Shown one piece after another: positions 9,649 to 19,334 of a stretch of 64,000 nucleotides of DNA (position 1 is its first letter; each line of letters starts with the position of its first letter). A program made the translations under genes and the position numbers. The stretch lies in assembly GCF_028462125.1 (NCBI RefSeq), contig NZ_CP115468.1:3713559-3777558 (forward strand), given 5' to 3'. The notes beneath the pieces are model-generated. The model made no database searches, had not been told where the DNA came from, and saw only the letters and a program-made list of their open reading frames with translations. The DNA comes from Leptospira sp. GIMC2001. Its GTDB lineage: Bacteria > Spirochaetota > Leptospiria > Leptospirales > Leptospiraceae.

Positions 9649-10198
9649 TCCCTCAGCCAATCACTCTCACTCTCTCCAGCCATCACCTTATCCCTCCCTT
9701 GCATTACTTCAAAAAGGATTTCCCTACATTCGAAACTCTAGAAATATCTCTTGGGTTAAGAAGAGCTCATTCGCAGAAATTGATTACCCAATACTTCAAT
9801 CTGTTGATTCTTATTCTATAAGAATTCCAAAATTGTATTTCGTCCTGAGTTCATTTCGAACCGAAATCGAACAAGTTAAGAAATAAATTTACGATCTCAT
9901 CTGCTGACTGCTGAAAACCTATAGAGTAAAATACTGAACTGAGAATTGTTAATACGAAAAGTAGAGTTGTATTCTAATTATTTATGAAACAATAAAATCA
10001 AACAATGCTGAAGCTGGATTAATTTTTCATATATAATATATACGCTATACATATTATATTTTTCAATCGCAATTTTTATACCAACTAAGATAGGAATTAA
10101 CTAACAAAATGCCCGTTTTATCGCTATTTAATCATAAAAACTGGCAAATTTTCAATGTTAGCATTTAATTTGGCACCAAAACTTTGCATATTTCCTAG
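9649..10198. other. Long AT-rich intergenic region, no gene seen
   Basis: About 550 bp with stop codons in all frames and no RNA gene that I recognise. Its only structure is the inverted repeat at 10031-10059. It is long for this otherwise gene-dense window and could hold a small RNA or decayed sequence. Confidence 0.5.
10031..10059. repeat. AT-only inverted repeat
   Basis: Arms ATATAATATATA (10031-10042) and TACATATTATAT (10048-10059) pair at 11 of 12 positions around a 5-nt loop, CGCTA. It could be an operator or cruciform-prone site; part of it also looks like a -10 region. Confidence 0.45.
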
Positions 10199-10232
10199 AT
10201 TGGTTGACCAATTACTGAGTCCAACAAATATG
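10199..10232 (+). promoter_or_regulatory. Palindrome overlapping a candidate promoter of the ATPase-HDOD gene
   Basis: ATTGGT-TG-ACCAAT is a perfect 6+6 palindrome at 10199-10212. It contains TTGACC (10204-10209), which has a weak -10 (AATATG, 10227-10232) 17 bp downstream. Transcription would start almost at the ATG (10240). A repressor on the palindrome would cover the -35. The -10 match is only 3/6. Confidence 0.35.
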
Positions 10233-10239
10233 AATCTAT

Positions 10240-11760
10240 ATGAGCGCTTCAACGCCGAATCAATTGATTTTCAATAAGGATTTGGGGGTTACCACTACCC
10301 TCAAGACGATAACCGATCCTATTCTGGAGAATAATCCAATTCATTTTCGATTCTCACATTTTACTGAAGCTGCCCAGAACACAACTATCCAAATTCTAGA
10401 TCGATACTTAGTAACCTTAGATTTATTATTCCTAAGAGAGTCGCTGATCGCTGCCCTTAGAGAAAGTGTTACCAATGCAGTCAAAGCAAATGCTAAGCGA
10501 CTCTACTTCCAAAAAAAGAATTCTGATATCATGGATTCAAGCTCTTATAAGTCTCATATGCAAACGTTCAAAACAGATTTCCTGAAAGAAAAGGAAGCAT
10601 TCGAACAGGAATTAGCTGGTTCAAAATTTTTAATAATCGTCTCTTTTGTTCACAATAAAGATCTTTTCCGAATTCGAGTAATGAACAATATCCAAATCAC
10701 TTCGGAAGAAGTGAATCGCATCAAAGAGAAAATCCAGAAAGCTAGCCAATACCAAGATTTAGGTGAAGCTTTTATGGATGCAGGTGATGATACCGAAGGT
10801 GCTGGACTTGGGCTCATTATGACTATGATGATGCTAAAGAATGATGGCTTGGGAGTGAACTCTTTCAAATACGAAAGTGTCCAAGACAAAACTTCTGTGA
10901 TCATTGATGTGCCAACTAGTACGGGTATTAATAATCCGCAGATCCAGAAAGCCGACAGCATTCTCTCCGAGATAGATCATCTCCCAACTTTTCCCAAAAC
11001 AATTCAAGACATCCAAGCTTCTATCGAAAAACCTAATTCAAGTATTTCTGATATTGCAACTATGATAAAAAAGGATGTCTCCCTGTCTGCAAGCGTTCTC
11101 AAGCTTTCAAACTCCGCTGCATTTCGTCGAGGTGATAGAGTAGAATCCTTAGATCGTGCAATCCAATTGATCGGACTCAAAGAATTGCAAACAATCCTTT
11201 ATTCATTAGGCACCAAACAAATATTAGAGGATAAATTTCCCGCTTTTGCAACGATCTGGGAAAAATCTAATGAATGCGCTTTCTATTGCAAAAAATTAGC
11301 ACAAAAAATGGGTCTTCCCAAAGACATCTCAAGCAACTTAATATCAGCTGCATTACTTCATGACATTGGAGAAATCATACTTTTGTCAATTGAAGGCGAT
11401 AAGATGACCGAATTGCAAAAGTATTCAAATTCGAAAGAAATATCATCTACCTTGTCTATGGAGGAATCCATTTTTGGGATCACGCATACTAAGTTAGGTG
11501 CAATGATCGCAGAAAAATGGTTTTTTCCAGAAATCTTCTCTAAAGCAATGGAGTATCATCATAAACCTCTCTTGGTTGCTGAGCAATATAAGGATTTAAT
11601 CTATCCGATCTACATTTCTGATATGATGATTAAGATCAATTTCCTTGAGGCGAAAGCAACTGAGATTCCTTACGCGGTTCTTACAAGATGCAAATTCAAT
11701 TCCATAGCTGAATTTCAATCCTTTCGCACGAAAAGCTTAGAAGAATTCAGAAATTTGTAA
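10240..11760 (+). CDS. GHKL ATPase-like domain fused to an HDOD domain
   Basis: A 506-residue soluble protein. The N-terminal part (about residues 20-225) has a histidine-kinase-type ATPase fold: an N-box at ESVTNAVKANAK (residues 75-86) and a G-box at GAGLGL (about 187-193), without a HisKA domain. Residues about 240-450 are an HDOD output domain (ILSEIDHLPTFP, SASVLKLSNSAAF, LDRAIQLIGL, ALLHDIGEI). HDOD proteins act in signal transduction and motility control, and the ATPase half resembles RsbW-like anti-sigma or kinase modules. The combination suggests an ATP-gated signalling switch; no partner gene is adjacent. Its start has no clear Shine-Dalgarno and may be leaderless. Confidence 0.8.
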   Translation: MSASTPNQLIFNKDLGVTTTLKTITDPILENNPIHFRFSHFTEAAQNTTIQILDRYLVTLDLLFLRESLIAALRESVTNAVKANAKRLYFQKKNSDIMDSSSYKSHMQTFKTDFLKEKEAFEQELAGSKFLIIVSFVHNKDLFRIRVMNNIQITSEEVNRIKEKIQKASQYQDLGEAFMDAGDDTEGAGLGLIMTMMMLKNDGLGVNSFKYESVQDKTSVIIDVPTSTGINNPQIQKADSILSEIDHLPTFPKTIQDIQASIEKPNSSISDIATMIKKDVSLSASVLKLSNSAAFRRGDRVESLDRAIQLIGLKELQTILYSLGTKQILEDKFPAFATIWEKSNECAFYCKKLAQKMGLPKDISSNLISAALLHDIGEIILLSIEGDKMTELQKYSNSKEISSTLSMEESIFGITHTKLGAMIAEKWFFPEIFSKAMEYHHKPLLVAEQYKDLIYPIYISDMMIKINFLEAKATEIPYAVLTRCKFNSIAEFQSFRTKSLEEFRNL

Positions 11761-11800
11761 TGATTCCTTTTTGAATTGCAACTAATTGATTTTGATTCGT

Positions 11801-11849
11801 TGGTAGAGTTGTTTTCATAGCTTTTCCCCTTGTTAGAAAAACTCTACCA
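11801..11849. repeat. Long inverted repeat between convergent genes
   Basis: TGGTAGAGTT (11801-11810) pairs perfectly with AACTCTACCA (11840-11849), and inner TTTTC/GAAAA can extend the stem. It lies 40 bp after the HDOD gene stop. It could terminate transcription from either side, although no clean T-run follows. Confidence 0.5.
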
Positions 11850-11910
11850 TAAACTGCTGAACAAATTTGGATCAAATTTGCTATTTTTCTTTTTTTCGAT
11901 GTAATGAATC

Positions 11911-11943
11911 GCGTTCTTGCCAATTGAATATTTGGAAGAACGC
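11911..11943. terminator. Hairpin between convergent genes
   Basis: GCGTTCTT (11911-11918) pairs with AAGAACGC (11936-11943), with an inner CCAA/TTGG pair and a short loop. It lies 33 bp past the stop of the minus-strand TonB receptor gene. There is no T-tract on the exit side, so it is a possible but not proven terminator. Confidence 0.4.
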
Positions 11944-11976
11944 AATACTTAATTTACTGATTTGAATGAATAGATC

Positions 11977-14970
11977 TCAGTAAAATTTATAACTAGCCGA
12001 CATTGAGAAACTTACGCCTTCTCTGTATGCTCGGAAAAGTCTTTCTTCTCCAAAAATTTCATCTTTAACATAAATTCTAAACCTTGTATCCAAGACATTC
12101 CTAGCTGCAAATTTGAAGTCCATGCGCTCTTCGTGCTTGTATGTGTAGACTATATCTGTTAGACCAACACCTCGCTCGTATGCGTCAGGAGTTCCATTCG
12201 CACCGACGACATAGATACGATCTCCAAAATAATTGTAGTAGATTCCTATTGTGGAGTTTTTCTTCCTAGTTAGATAGTAATCAAATTTCAAGTTTGCGAC
12301 AAATTCTGATTGCCCTTGGAGTGGTCTCTTCAAGTTTGTAGGATCGTATACAAATGCACGATCATTTAAATCCAATAATCCTAATTTACCTAAACTAAAT
12401 TGGGCATAATCTAGGACATTCACTTCCGATTTGATAAAATAAATATTAGTTTCAAAACGAAAATGTCTCCCTAAGTCTGTACGAAAATCAAACTCAACTC
12501 CTCGCAAGGTTGCTTTATTAGCATTTGCATACGTAAAGAACGGAGAAACTTGTCCAGCTACAGGTTGTCCAATAGTCTCAATTGGGTTAGAAAGATCTTT
12601 AAGAAATATACCTACCCCAATATAATTAGTTGCGGTAGCATACCATTCCCATCTAAAATCATAATTGTGAATATAGGTTCTTTGCAAATTGGAGTTACCA
12701 CGAATCCGATCAGCACCAAAGTATGGTGTAAATGCAAATGGAGACATTTCGCGAAAATCCGGTCTTGTGAGAGTCTCACTATAGCCAAATCTTAGGTTCT
12801 GATCCTTTATAAATTCCCAAACAAAATTTGCTGATGGCAATAAGTCTCTTGTTCGCAATTCTCCGATTCCATTGTTATCATTTGAACATACGTTGCTATT
12901 AATCAATGCAATACGCACTTGCGCATTTCTATCATCACAAGAATAGGTTGGTCTCGCTCCATTATATTGTTCCTTAAGAACAAAAGTTCTAACTTTTTGA
13001 TAGGAATCTTCATATCTTGCTCCACCTATGAAACGCAATCCCGAAAATATGGGAAGATCAACTTGAGAGAAATATGCTTGAAGTTTTTGGAATGCGTCAT
13101 ATGCGTTGGGCTCCACCTGTCTTTCTGAGAAGGTTTTATTGTTCAATCGAGTGAGAGGATCTGCTTGCAAATACTCAGCTGGGTTGTAAACCACCTCTCC
13201 TGGAACCAAGTATGAATCTGTAGGTCTTACTCCAATATTTGATTTTGAACCAAATTCTCGAAATCGGAAAGTTTTTTCTCGATCAAGAACTGATCCACCG
13301 AATTTAAAAGTTGACTTCAAACCATCCCACTGATCGAAAGGAATCTCGTATTTGAGACTTCCACTACGGATTGTGTCTTCAGCGTTTGAATAAAATCTTG
13401 AACCATCAGGGTTATTACCTAACCTAGTTGGTATTTGAGTTGCTGGTGCTGGATTGCTTCGTCTCCAGACTTGTTGTTGTAAATTGGGTTGATCTCGATT
13501 GGCTTCCGCATAATTGTACTGCCATTCCAATTTATGGGGTCTGCTTAGACCGGGTATATTTAAAGCGTGATTTCCTCCGAAAGTGGAATTGAGTAATTCC
13601 TTACTTGTGAATTCTGATGCAGTTGAAAAAAACTCAAAATTGTCAATGTTGTTCACACCCCGAAATTCTCTTACTTGAGACTCTGATTGAACCGTATATA
13701 GATTTTTCCAGTATAGTTGTTGTCCATTTGTGAATTCGTAAGCAAGGTTTAAATTGTTACCCCATAGAGTTTCTTCCAAATAGACATCTGAATCTTGCTC
13801 TTGAAGCGGAGTAACCGAAGATACTCTAGGATCAGAAACACCTAATGGAGTAACTGGAACATATCTAACATCTTTAATTTTTTTAAATCGATAATCCTTT
13901 TGGTGAACAGTTCCAAAAATCAATCCTAATCTTTGACCGGATTCTGTAGTTTTGAAAGTGTTTCCAACGGTAAAATTGAAATTCTTATCATACGGAGCTT
14001 TACTTTCTTTTGGTGTCCATGCTTGAGGAAATGTAACTGCTCCCAGATTAGTTAGTTGAGGAGGAAGTCCTCCGAATCTATTCCCAGGTTCAAAAGGCAA
14101 AACATCAGGTACAGACTGAACAATACTTGGAAGTTCTTGAGAGGATGTTGGTCTTCCAAAAAAATCACCTTTCTGTGGAGGACTCAGGAATTTTCTATTG
14201 GTCGTATTGTAGTTCATTCCAATTCCCAGACCTGCTGTCATTGTGAACTGATCTGGATACTCTTTAGTTTCAATTTTTACAAGTCCGCCGGAGAACTCAG
14301 CAGATTCTTCTGGGACAAAAGTTTTAATTACACGAATATTCTTTAGTAGGCTAGCTGGGAATATATCCAGCGGTACAACTCTTTTGTCAGGCTCCGTAGA
14401 AGGAATAAATGCATCATTCAAGAATGTGGATGAATATCGTTCGCCGAGTCCCCGAACGAAAACAAATTTTCCTCCAACTAAAGTAACTCCAGTAACACGT
14501 TTCATAACTTCACTTGCAGAGGAATCTGGAGATTTCTTAATTGCTTCCGCAGATATTCCGTCCGAAACCGTTGCTGATTTTTTCTGAAGAGCCAGAAGCG
14601 CGGAATCTGTATTGTTGAGAGCTCGATCAGAAACTTCGACCGTTTGAAGAACCTGAGCTCCGAATGTGATATTTACAGATTGTGCTTGACCAGATGCAAT
14701 AGTGACTTTTCTTATCTGCGGTCCATATCCGTACATTTGGTATTCTACTTCATAGTTGCCGGGAGGTAAAGCAACGTTGTATTTACCATCAAAGTCCGAC
14801 TTTGCAAATTTGTTTACAGAGCGAATGACAACCGTTGCACCGAAGACCGCTTCTCCATTTTCGGAATCAATAATTGTTCCTCGTAAGCTTCCCGTTGCCT
14901 GTGCAAATAGTAAGCTAGGTAATAGTCCAACGACAATCGCTATAATTAATTTGGTTCTAAATGTTTTCAT
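11977..14970 (-). CDS. TonB-dependent outer-membrane receptor with carboxypeptidase-regulatory-like N domain
   Basis: A 997-residue receptor. Residues 1-23 are a signal peptide ending LLFAQ. Residues about 26-110 form a CarboxypepD_reg-like beta-sandwich ([19 protein letters not shown]). The plug follows (about 130-260, with [27 protein letters not shown]), then a 22-stranded barrel ending in SASYKFY with a terminal aromatic residue. This Oar/SusC-like layout imports a large or scarce nutrient using TonB energy. Phosphate-related or organic ligands are possible given the Pho-box-like repeats upstream, but the ligand is unknown. The large lipoprotein at 15.8-17.6 kb shares the upstream motif and is a likely partner. 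A TonB-like protein is encoded at 60.1-61.1 kb. Confidence 0.9.
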   Translation of the reverse strand: MKTFRTKLIIAIVVGLLPSLLFAQATGSLRGTIIDSENGEAVFGATVVIRSVNKFAKSDFDGKYNVALPPGNYEVEYQMYGYGPQIRKVTIASGQAQSVNITFGAQVLQTVEVSDRALNNTDSALLALQKKSATVSDGISAEAIKKSPDSSASEVMKRVTGVTLVGGKFVFVRGLGERYSSTFLNDAFIPSTEPDKRVVPLDIFPASLLKNIRVIKTFVPEESAEFSGGLVKIETKEYPDQFTMTAGLGIGMNYNTTNRKFLSPPQKGDFFGRPTSSQELPSIVQSVPDVLPFEPGNRFGGLPPQLTNLGAVTFPQAWTPKESKAPYDKNFNFTVGNTFKTTESGQRLGLIFGTVHQKDYRFKKIKDVRYVPVTPLGVSDPRVSSVTPLQEQDSDVYLEETLWGNNLNLAYEFTNGQQLYWKNLYTVQSESQVREFRGVNNIDNFEFFSTASEFTSKELLNSTFGGNHALNIPGLSRPHKLEWQYNYAEANRDQPNLQQQVWRRSNPAPATQIPTRLGNNPDGSRFYSNAEDTIRSGSLKYEIPFDQWDGLKSTFKFGGSVLDREKTFRFREFGSKSNIGVRPTDSYLVPGEVVYNPAEYLQADPLTRLNNKTFSERQVEPNAYDAFQKLQAYFSQVDLPIFSGLRFIGGARYEDSYQKVRTFVLKEQYNGARPTYSCDDRNAQVRIALINSNVCSNDNNGIGELRTRDLLPSANFVWEFIKDQNLRFGYSETLTRPDFREMSPFAFTPYFGADRIRGNSNLQRTYIHNYDFRWEWYATATNYIGVGIFLKDLSNPIETIGQPVAGQVSPFFTYANANKATLRGVEFDFRTDLGRHFRFETNIYFIKSEVNVLDYAQFSLGKLGLLDLNDRAFVYDPTNLKRPLQGQSEFVANLKFDYYLTRKKNSTIGIYYNYFGDRIYVVGANGTPDAYERGVGLTDIVYTYKHEERMDFKFAARNVLDTRFRIYVKDEIFGEERLFRAYREGVSFSMSASYKFY

Positions 14971-15047
14971 AATAACTCTATAAATTGGTTTTATGAAGTC
15001 AGATTTTTCGAGCTGAGAAATACCGAAAGAGAAACCGAACGATTTAT

Positions 15048-15086
15048 GTTACAAACAGTTTAATTTGTATTACAATTGGGTTACAA
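15048..15086 (-). promoter_or_regulatory. 11-bp-phased TTGTAAC direct repeats (Pho-box-like) upstream of the TonB receptor
   Basis: Read on the minus strand, TTGTAAC (15086-15080), N4, TTGTAAT (15075-15069), N4, a weak unit ATTAAAC (15064-15058), and another TTGTAAC (15054-15048). The first three units are 11 bp apart. The last unit plus flank matches the sequence upstream of the 15.8-17.6 kb lipoprotein at 12 of 13 positions (TGTAACATAAATC against TGTAACATGAATC). This looks like a tandem activator site of the PhoB/OmpR class. Confidence 0.45.
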
Positions 15087-15089
15087 AAT

Positions 15090-15704
15090 TTACGGTGAAA
15101 CTATGGCTACTTTGAATTGACCATTGTGTTCAATTACTTGTTTTATCTCATTTATGAAATATTTATTTTCTTTGTAAATTATTTCAATAGATTCCGGCTT
15201 GTGACCTTTAAGAACACCAATTTGACGAATTTCATCCTTCCAAAATATTTTTCCAACTTTAAATCCACTGGGAAGTTTTTGAAGTATTCTTGCTTCCCCT
15301 AGTTTTCTTCGTTCCCAAATTAGCTTTTCATAATCGTCTAAAGGAGTTTTATCCAAAGATGTTCCCAAACCCAATGCATTCGGGTAAAGAATTTCCTTTA
15401 ATTCCTTCTTGGAAAAAACGTACGCATGTTCGTCTGATGTTTGATTTTTTTCGAGTTCGATTAAGTATTGTTGTACTGCTTTATCGCGATTTTCAAATGA
15501 ATTGTTTATCTTATATTTATCTTTTTTTAAACTTAAAAGTAAATTTTTATCAGATTTTAATTTCATCTCTGCTTGTTTATTCAGTTCGTCAAGGTCTTCA
15601 CGCCAATCTTTGTCTTTGCAACTAATAAGTATGGAGGAAAAAATTAGAGCTAAAAGAATTATAAATTTCCATTTTAACATTTTTTTGTATTTATTTGAGA
15701 CCAT
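15090..15704 (-). CDS. Lipoprotein of unknown function
   Basis: 204 residues with a basic n-region, a hydrophobic core and the lipobox-like SSILISC-K, so it is probably lipidated at Cys29. The mature part is charged and helical at first (DWREDLDELNKQAEMKLKSD), then mixed. No known domain was recognised. Met9 (15680) is an alternative start that still leaves a good signal peptide. It lies between two envelope genes on the same strand; a terminator-like hairpin separates it from the upstream lipoprotein. Confidence 0.7.
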   Translation of the reverse strand: MVSNKYKKMLKWKFIILLALIFSSILISCKDKDWREDLDELNKQAEMKLKSDKNLLLSLKKDKYKINNSFENRDKAVQQYLIELEKNQTSDEHAYVFSKKELKEILYPNALGLGTSLDKTPLDDYEKLIWERRKLGEARILQKLPSGFKVGKIFWKDEIRQIGVLKGHKPESIEIIYKENKYFINEIKQVIEHNGQFKVAIVSP

Positions 15705-15758
15705 AAAAGCGTATCCATAGAATTGAATTTTTTACTAGTATATGAACTAGAATTAGAA

Positions 15759-15785
15759 AAGGGGATCTAAAGATCCCCTTCTTTT
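15759..15785 (-). terminator. Strong terminator after the large lipoprotein gene
   Basis: A perfect 10-bp stem, AAGGGGATCT (15759-15768) with AGATCCCCTT (15771-15780), closes a 2-nt loop. T-rich flanks are present on both strands, so it can work in both directions. It ends the minus-strand lipoprotein transcript 30 bp after its stop. Confidence 0.75.
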
Positions 15786-15815
15786 TGCATAGACTGTAAA
15801 AGCTAAAAGAACAAT

Positions 15816-17606
15816 TTATCTAGCTCTAAACACTGCCCAATTTTCCCAAAATTTTCCAACCCCGTCTGTAGCACCGAGAGCTCCGCTTGCTGCCGAAGTA
15901 AGTGTGTAATCAGGATTTGCTTCTCCAAATCCACAGTCGGTTGAAATTCCGCCATCAGAAACGATTGGCAATGCATTAAGATCGACAGTTGCAGCCTGAA
16001 TTGTTGCACTACCATCGTCCGTATTTGCTTTGTCTGTTTTAACGTTCGTTACTGTTACGGCAGTTCCAGTATTTCTGGCATTAAAGCCCGCAGAATAACC
16101 ATAATTCACGCCATTCGTTAGAGTCGCAACAACTCTCTCTCTAAGTCTACCTGCTTGACCAGATGTTATATTCGCACCAATCAATGTAAATTTATTTAGA
16201 GTAATAGTTGTACAACCCCCAGTAGATGAAGTATTACACGCAGGTGTTCCATTCGAATGAATACCATCCCATTCTAAGCCATGTGGGTCAGTTGAAGCTG
16301 ATCCACCACATGATGCTGGATATTTATGTCCAATGGCATTAGAAATTGTTCCTGTAACCCCTTCATCTAGATCGTAGTCATCATCCAAACCACCTGTTGC
16401 AAGCATTCTGTTCCAAGCTAATTGTCCACCCCAAGCTTCGAATTGGTCATCTAGACCTCTATGCGCTTGAACATTTGTTAGTTTTGTATTGGATGCATAC
16501 ATGGAAATATTATTCAATTCATCACCTGGAGCAACCTCGTTGCCACCGAATTCGATAATATTATATTCCATTTCGACATTCAAAGTGTTTCCACTCGGAA
16601 CGCCCCCGTAGTTTTGAGGAGTTGTTCCTTCAGTAGTTGCAGTCCTGGAAGCCCCAGAATTTCCTACTGTTACGATACCACCCCAGTCACCAGGGAATCT
16701 TGATCCTGGAGATGAAGCAGATGTCCAACAAATCGGATCTGCAGCGGTTCCGATAGCTGTCAGCTTGTTAGCTCCTAAAACAAATAAAGAAGAACCTCTC
16801 TGTCCAAAAATTACGGTTCCTGGTTGCACTGTAATTGCAGCATTAGCAGTTACAGTTCCTTGAAGAAGAATCGCTCCCGACCAAGTTTCCGCTGCATTGA
16901 TGGTTCCCGATTTAACGGTTGGTGAACCCGTCACACGAGCCCCGTCACAAACTTGCTCGCCAACTGTAGGATTTGGAAGGTTGTAAACACCAATCTGTGT
17001 AACTGTGATCTGGGTAATATCAGCATTGAAATCATCGCTGTTCACAACTTTACCAGAAATCTGATTTAAATTACTTGGATCTGCTAAGTTACCAGTTAGA
17101 GAAAAACTAAATGAGCCTTTTGATGCAGTATAATTCTCAGGTTTATCACCCTCTACACTATTTCCGAAAGAATTTATTGCCAAATTTGTTAGTACACTAT
17201 CCGGCAATCCCAATCCAGTGATTGCAATATTTGCATTCAGACTTCGCATCTTAAAAGATAGTGAAAATTTACCTTGTGCATCGGCACCAGATGTAATTTG
17301 TCTTACAACTTCACCATCTGCTAGAATTAGCTGTTCAGATCCTAAATTCATTTGACGAGCAGAATAGTATCTTCTCTCATTATCATTTGCGCCAGAGAAA
17401 CTTGCCAATGTCCAAGCTCCATTTGACTTGGTCTTAAGCTCACCCACAATAGAAACTGCATATTGTGGTTGGTTCAATAGCAAATATGCACCTAACAACA
17501 ACAGGTTGTCATCATCGTCATCTTTTCCGGGACAGTTTGTCGTAAAGGAAATCGCCAACAAGGCAACTAGTCCTATACGAGAGTATTTTTTTAAAAAATC
17601 TTTCAT
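15816..17606 (-). CDS. Large surface lipoprotein with beta-helix-like repeats, probable partner of the TonB receptor
   Basis: 596 residues from the ATG at 17606, chosen because AAGGAG lies about 10 nt upstream and the signal peptide starts there. The lipobox region is ISFTTNC followed by GKDDDDDN, an acidic run often seen after the lipidated Cys in exported lipoproteins. The rest is rich in Gly, Thr, Ser and Asn, with phrases such as WSGAILLQGTVTA, QPGTVIFG, DWGGIVTVGN and YNIIEFGGNE, typical of the right-handed beta-helix family often encoded beside Oar/TonB receptors. It likely sits on the outer surface and captures the ligand or acts as a lid. The upstream region carries an excellent Pho-box-like repeat. 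Exact function unknown. Confidence 0.75.
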   Translation of the reverse strand: MKDFLKKYSRIGLVALLAISFTTNCPGKDDDDDNLLLLGAYLLLNQPQYAVSIVGELKTKSNGAWTLASFSGANDNERRYYSARQMNLGSEQLILADGEVVRQITSGADAQGKFSLSFKMRSLNANIAITGLGLPDSVLTNLAINSFGNSVEGDKPENYTASKGSFSFSLTGNLADPSNLNQISGKVVNSDDFNADITQITVTQIGVYNLPNPTVGEQVCDGARVTGSPTVKSGTINAAETWSGAILLQGTVTANAAITVQPGTVIFGQRGSSLFVLGANKLTAIGTAADPICWTSASSPGSRFPGDWGGIVTVGNSGASRTATTEGTTPQNYGGVPSGNTLNVEMEYNIIEFGGNEVAPGDELNNISMYASNTKLTNVQAHRGLDDQFEAWGGQLAWNRMLATGGLDDDYDLDEGVTGTISNAIGHKYPASCGGSASTDPHGLEWDGIHSNGTPACNTSSTGGCTTITLNKFTLIGANITSGQAGRLRERVVATLTNGVNYGYSAGFNARNTGTAVTVTNVKTDKANTDDGSATIQAATVDLNALPIVSDGGISTDCGFGEANPDYTLTSAASGALGATDGVGKFWENWAVFRAR

Positions 17607-17696
17607 GATTAAATATCTCCTTGAACATTCTTTCGAAAATTCATTTCCATTTGATTTCGTTTGCTTTCGGAGATAATTCATCCCCTCGCAAGAATC

Positions 17697-17730
17697 AATG
17701 TAAGTGATTCATGTTACAGGATTGTGACAG
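17697..17730 (-). promoter_or_regulatory. Pho-box-like direct repeat with spaced -10, upstream of the large lipoprotein
   Basis: On the minus strand, CTGTCAC-AATC-CTGTAAC (17730-17713) is a near-consensus Pho box: two 7-mers 11 bp apart. Ten bases further on is TACATT, a fair -10 hexamer at the spacing used by PhoB-activated promoters. The site lies in the 216-bp divergent region, so it might also affect the LCAT-like gene. Confidence 0.5.
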
Positions 17731-17822
17731 GATTATGTAGATTTGGTAAAAAGATTGAGGAAATTTCGAATTTAGACCTACAATCTACTCGACAGATTCA
17801 ATTTCCTTTTTTACAAAGAGGA

Positions 17823-18995
17823 ATGTACTTTTTCCGATCCATTCTCTTTTCTGTGATTCTACTTATCTCTTTTTTCGTTTCGTGCAGAACGTCCATCCCT
17901 CCCGAGATTCAGATCGCAGAAATTAGAAAAGATTTTAATGTCGATAATTTGCCAGTGGTTTTAGTCCCCGGAATCAAAGGATCGATTCTCAAAGATAACA
18001 AAGGAGATATCCGATGGCTGACTGGATTCCAATCTTTGAATTTTTCCACTCCAGAGCTGAGATTGTACGGTGAGTCCTATGATTTGATTCCCAGTGGAGC
18101 GATCCCAAGAGTAACAGCGATTCCATATATTCTAGATGTTGCTATATATTCACCTTTTCTTGAATCAATGTCCCAAGAGAAAGATATTGATTTTTATGTT
18201 TTTTCCTATGACTGGCGAAAGGATAATCTCATCAATCGTGATCGACTGATTTCATTTTTAGAATCTCTCAACCAAAAATATAAAAAGAAACCAATCCTAG
18301 TTGGTCATTCAATGGGAGGAATGATATCTCTGTCGATTGAGAATTCAAAACCAAACTTAGTTGATAAAGTCATTTATGTGGGAACTCCTTTTCGCGGTGG
18401 AATTGGATTTATGGATGATCTTATGTTAGGTGTCGATACTGGATTGAATTCTGAAATTGTGAGTCCGTGTGTGCTCGCTAAGTTTCGGTCTGTATACGGT
18501 TTTTTCCCGAGGCTAAATACTGCAGATTCCAAAAATACAATTTTGGATGAGCAGGGTAAGAGCCTATCCGTTGACTTTTTTAGTGCGAAGGATTGGCATG
18601 ATCATTCTCTCGGTCACTATAGTATAAATTGTAAACCAGATGACTTACCGAATCCAATTGCATTTCAAGATATTCTTAATCGAGCAAAACTTTTTCGTAA
18701 AAGTCTAGATCCGAGTAAGCCAATCAATTCTACAAATAGAAGATTGGTTATAAGCGCCAAAAACAGATCTACCATGCGTTCGATGGTTCGTTTGTCGAAA
18801 GCTGAAATGGGTAAAGGAAGTGAATGGAAATTTGATTCAAGTCCGAAAGTTCCTGGAGATGGAAGTGTCTGCTATGAGGACTCTTTGCCACCGGATGGAA
18901 TCAAATATGATAGTTTGGAGACAGAATATGAACATTCTGCACTGCTCAATGACCCGAAAGTAATTTCGGGCATATTAGAGTTTATTAGAAAATAG
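17823..18995 (+). CDS. LCAT-like alpha/beta-hydrolase lipoprotein (lipase/acyltransferase)
   Basis: 390 residues from the ATG at 17823; longer in-frame starts would add a tail without signal character. The signal peptide ends in the lipobox-like ISFFVSC. The lecithin:cholesterol acyltransferase-like fold is shown by VVLVPGIKGSIL near the mature N-terminus, the nucleophile elbow GHSMGG with Ser163, and a C-terminal YEHSALLNDP that supplies the catalytic His. The family cleaves or transfers acyl chains from phospholipids, here at the cell surface or in the periplasm. It is divergent from the Pho-box-bearing lipoprotein gene, so it may scavenge lipid or phosphate. Confidence 0.8.
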   Translation: MYFFRSILFSVILLISFFVSCRTSIPPEIQIAEIRKDFNVDNLPVVLVPGIKGSILKDNKGDIRWLTGFQSLNFSTPELRLYGESYDLIPSGAIPRVTAIPYILDVAIYSPFLESMSQEKDIDFYVFSYDWRKDNLINRDRLISFLESLNQKYKKKPILVGHSMGGMISLSIENSKPNLVDKVIYVGTPFRGGIGFMDDLMLGVDTGLNSEIVSPCVLAKFRSVYGFFPRLNTADSKNTILDEQGKSLSVDFFSAKDWHDHSLGHYSINCKPDDLPNPIAFQDILNRAKLFRKSLDPSKPINSTNRRLVISAKNRSTMRSMVRLSKAEMGKGSEWKFDSSPKVPGDGSVCYEDSLPPDGIKYDSLETEYEHSALLNDPKVISGILEFIRK

Positions 18996-19010
18996 TATTA
19001 TTCTAATGGT

Positions 19011-19289
19011 TTAGGATTCTTTATTTTTCTCTTTATCTAAGAATTGAATGATATTGTCTTTGAGTTCATCAAATTTAACAATTCCCCAAGCGGCTCCGAC
19101 TTTGAATTTCAAAGCGTTGTCGCTAAAATCTCTCTCACCATTTTCTTTTAATTTCTCGAAGGACTCCGTGAGTTCTCCCTTTTTCGAATGAAGATCGGTC
19201 ATGAGCTTATCCCAAACTTCTTTGGAAGTCTTGACAGCGCCTATCCCAACATTCACCATGTCTTCTAGCTTATTTGAGTCTTTTCCCAT
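19011..19289 (-). CDS. Small phasin-like helical protein
   Basis: 92 residues, nearly all amphipathic helix with the pattern LEDMVNVGIGAVKTSKEVWDK and KGELTESFEKLKENGER. This resembles phasin-like and PhaI-type small proteins of spirochaetes. It has no signal peptide and is probably cytosolic, on granules or membranes. It converges with the LCAT-like gene (stops 15 bp apart) and is divergent from the paraoxonase-like gene, sharing a very short promoter region. Confidence 0.7.
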   Translation of the reverse strand: MGKDSNKLEDMVNVGIGAVKTSKEVWDKLMTDLHSKKGELTESFEKLKENGERDFSDNALKFKVGAAWGIVKFDELKDNIIQFLDKEKNKES

Positions 19290-19334
19290 AAGTCAATGTT
19301 GCATCGCACTATAAACCGTCAAGAGGTTATTTTT

